From: Nephrocerus scutellatus
Taxonomy: Eukaryota > Arthropoda > Insecta > Diptera > Pipunculidae
Direction: 5' to 3'
Length of the DNA stretch: 64,000 nt
NCBI GenBank assembly: GCA_947095585.1
Contig: OX352761.1
Location: 82,947,919-83,011,918 of the forward strand
Numbering within the stretch: position 1 is the stretch's first letter; each line of letters opens with the position of its first letter. Below the pieces are notes generated by a model. That model did not search any database. It was not told the origin of the DNA and saw nothing but the letters and a program-made list of their open reading frames with translations. The translations under genes were made by a program, and so were the position numbers. Shown here piece by piece: positions 63,625 through 64,000 of this stretch.

Positions 63625-64000
63625 TTGCTTTGTTCCCGAAATTCCAGACAATAATGATCATATTCCAGAAGTTCCATAGGAACAAATCTTATAGTCGCAT
63701 ATTAGTCCTACATTCCGAGTTTCATACGAATCGCTTGAGAAATGTCTTGGTTCCAAAAATCCCGACCCTATTGGCCAGATCCCAGAATTTCCATAGGAAC
63801 AAGTCTTATAGTCACATATTAGTCCTACATTCCGAGTTTCATACGAATCACTTGAGAAATGGCTTGGTTCCCAAAATTCCAGACCCAATTGGCCATATCC
63901 CAGAATTTCCATAGGAACAAATCTTATAGTCGCATATTAGTCCTATATTCCGAGTTTCATACGAATCGCTTGAAAAATGGCTTGGTTCCAAAAATCCCAG
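63625..64000 (+). repeat. 118-bp satellite block 2c (start only)
   Basis: It has the same diverged edge monomer as blocks 2a and 2b, followed by ordinary monomers. It runs off the end of the window. Near 63,986 it departs from the copy-2 counterpart ('ttccaaaaatccc' instead of 'ttcccaaaattcc'). Confidence 0.95.

Overview
The window is repeat-dominated eukaryotic DNA, most likely from a fly (Diptera) or another insect. Grounds for this are low GC, 60-90 bp introns in the one intact gene, BEL/Pao and CR1/Jockey-type retroelements, and TATA plus TCAGTT-type core promoters. The density of satellite and nested transposons suggests pericentromeric or other heterochromatin. Nothing prokaryotic is present.

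Layout. (1) 1-13,692: an uninterrupted array of about 116 copies of a 118-bp satellite, with two interleaved monomer subtypes and several long duplicated blocks inside it. (2) 13,693-14,866: a TGACG-rich stretch, a 95-bp GC-rich tandem array, and a promoter-like segment on the minus strand. (3) 14,866-15,790: a decayed I-group LINE tail with RNase H. (4) 16,393-19,842, minus strand: a CR1/Jockey-type LINE whose ORF2 is interrupted by a single stop codon. (5) 20,318-24,300: a repeat element expanded by about 33 copies of a C-tract-rich 100-110 bp repeat. (6) 24,687-26,391, minus strand: the only apparently intact host gene, a seven-exon trypsin-like serine protease of 301 residues. (7) 26,880-31,070: fragments of a dispersed non-coding element, called family H here, and other remnants. 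(8) 31,130-44,090: a nested complex. A decayed plus-strand BEL/Pao element (A, with an Env-like fragment) is split by a complete-ended but internally deleted minus-strand BEL/Pao element (B). B has two LTRs and a TGCAG target-site duplication. The split also holds a foldback element and an unrecognised multi-exon gene remnant. (9) 44,186-64,000: three copies of a unit made of a LINE fragment, about 1.2-1.3 kb of flank and the 118-bp satellite. The last two copies form a near-identical tandem duplication with an offset of exactly 8,636 bp.

How the parts relate. The elements are mostly dead and nested, so the order of events can be read. Copy 1 of the LINE unit lacks an 865-bp family-H insertion that copies 2 and 3 share, so it preserves the empty site. 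All three copies share the same RT deletion, so that deletion came before the duplications. The protease gene is the only part expected to encode a working protein.

The open reading frames inside the satellite, the C-rich repeat and the 95-bp repeat are by-products of tandem repetition and are not annotated as genes. No tRNA, rRNA, CRISPR array or bacterial-type operon was seen. Splice sites and family assignments come from reading the sequence and have not been tested by a search.
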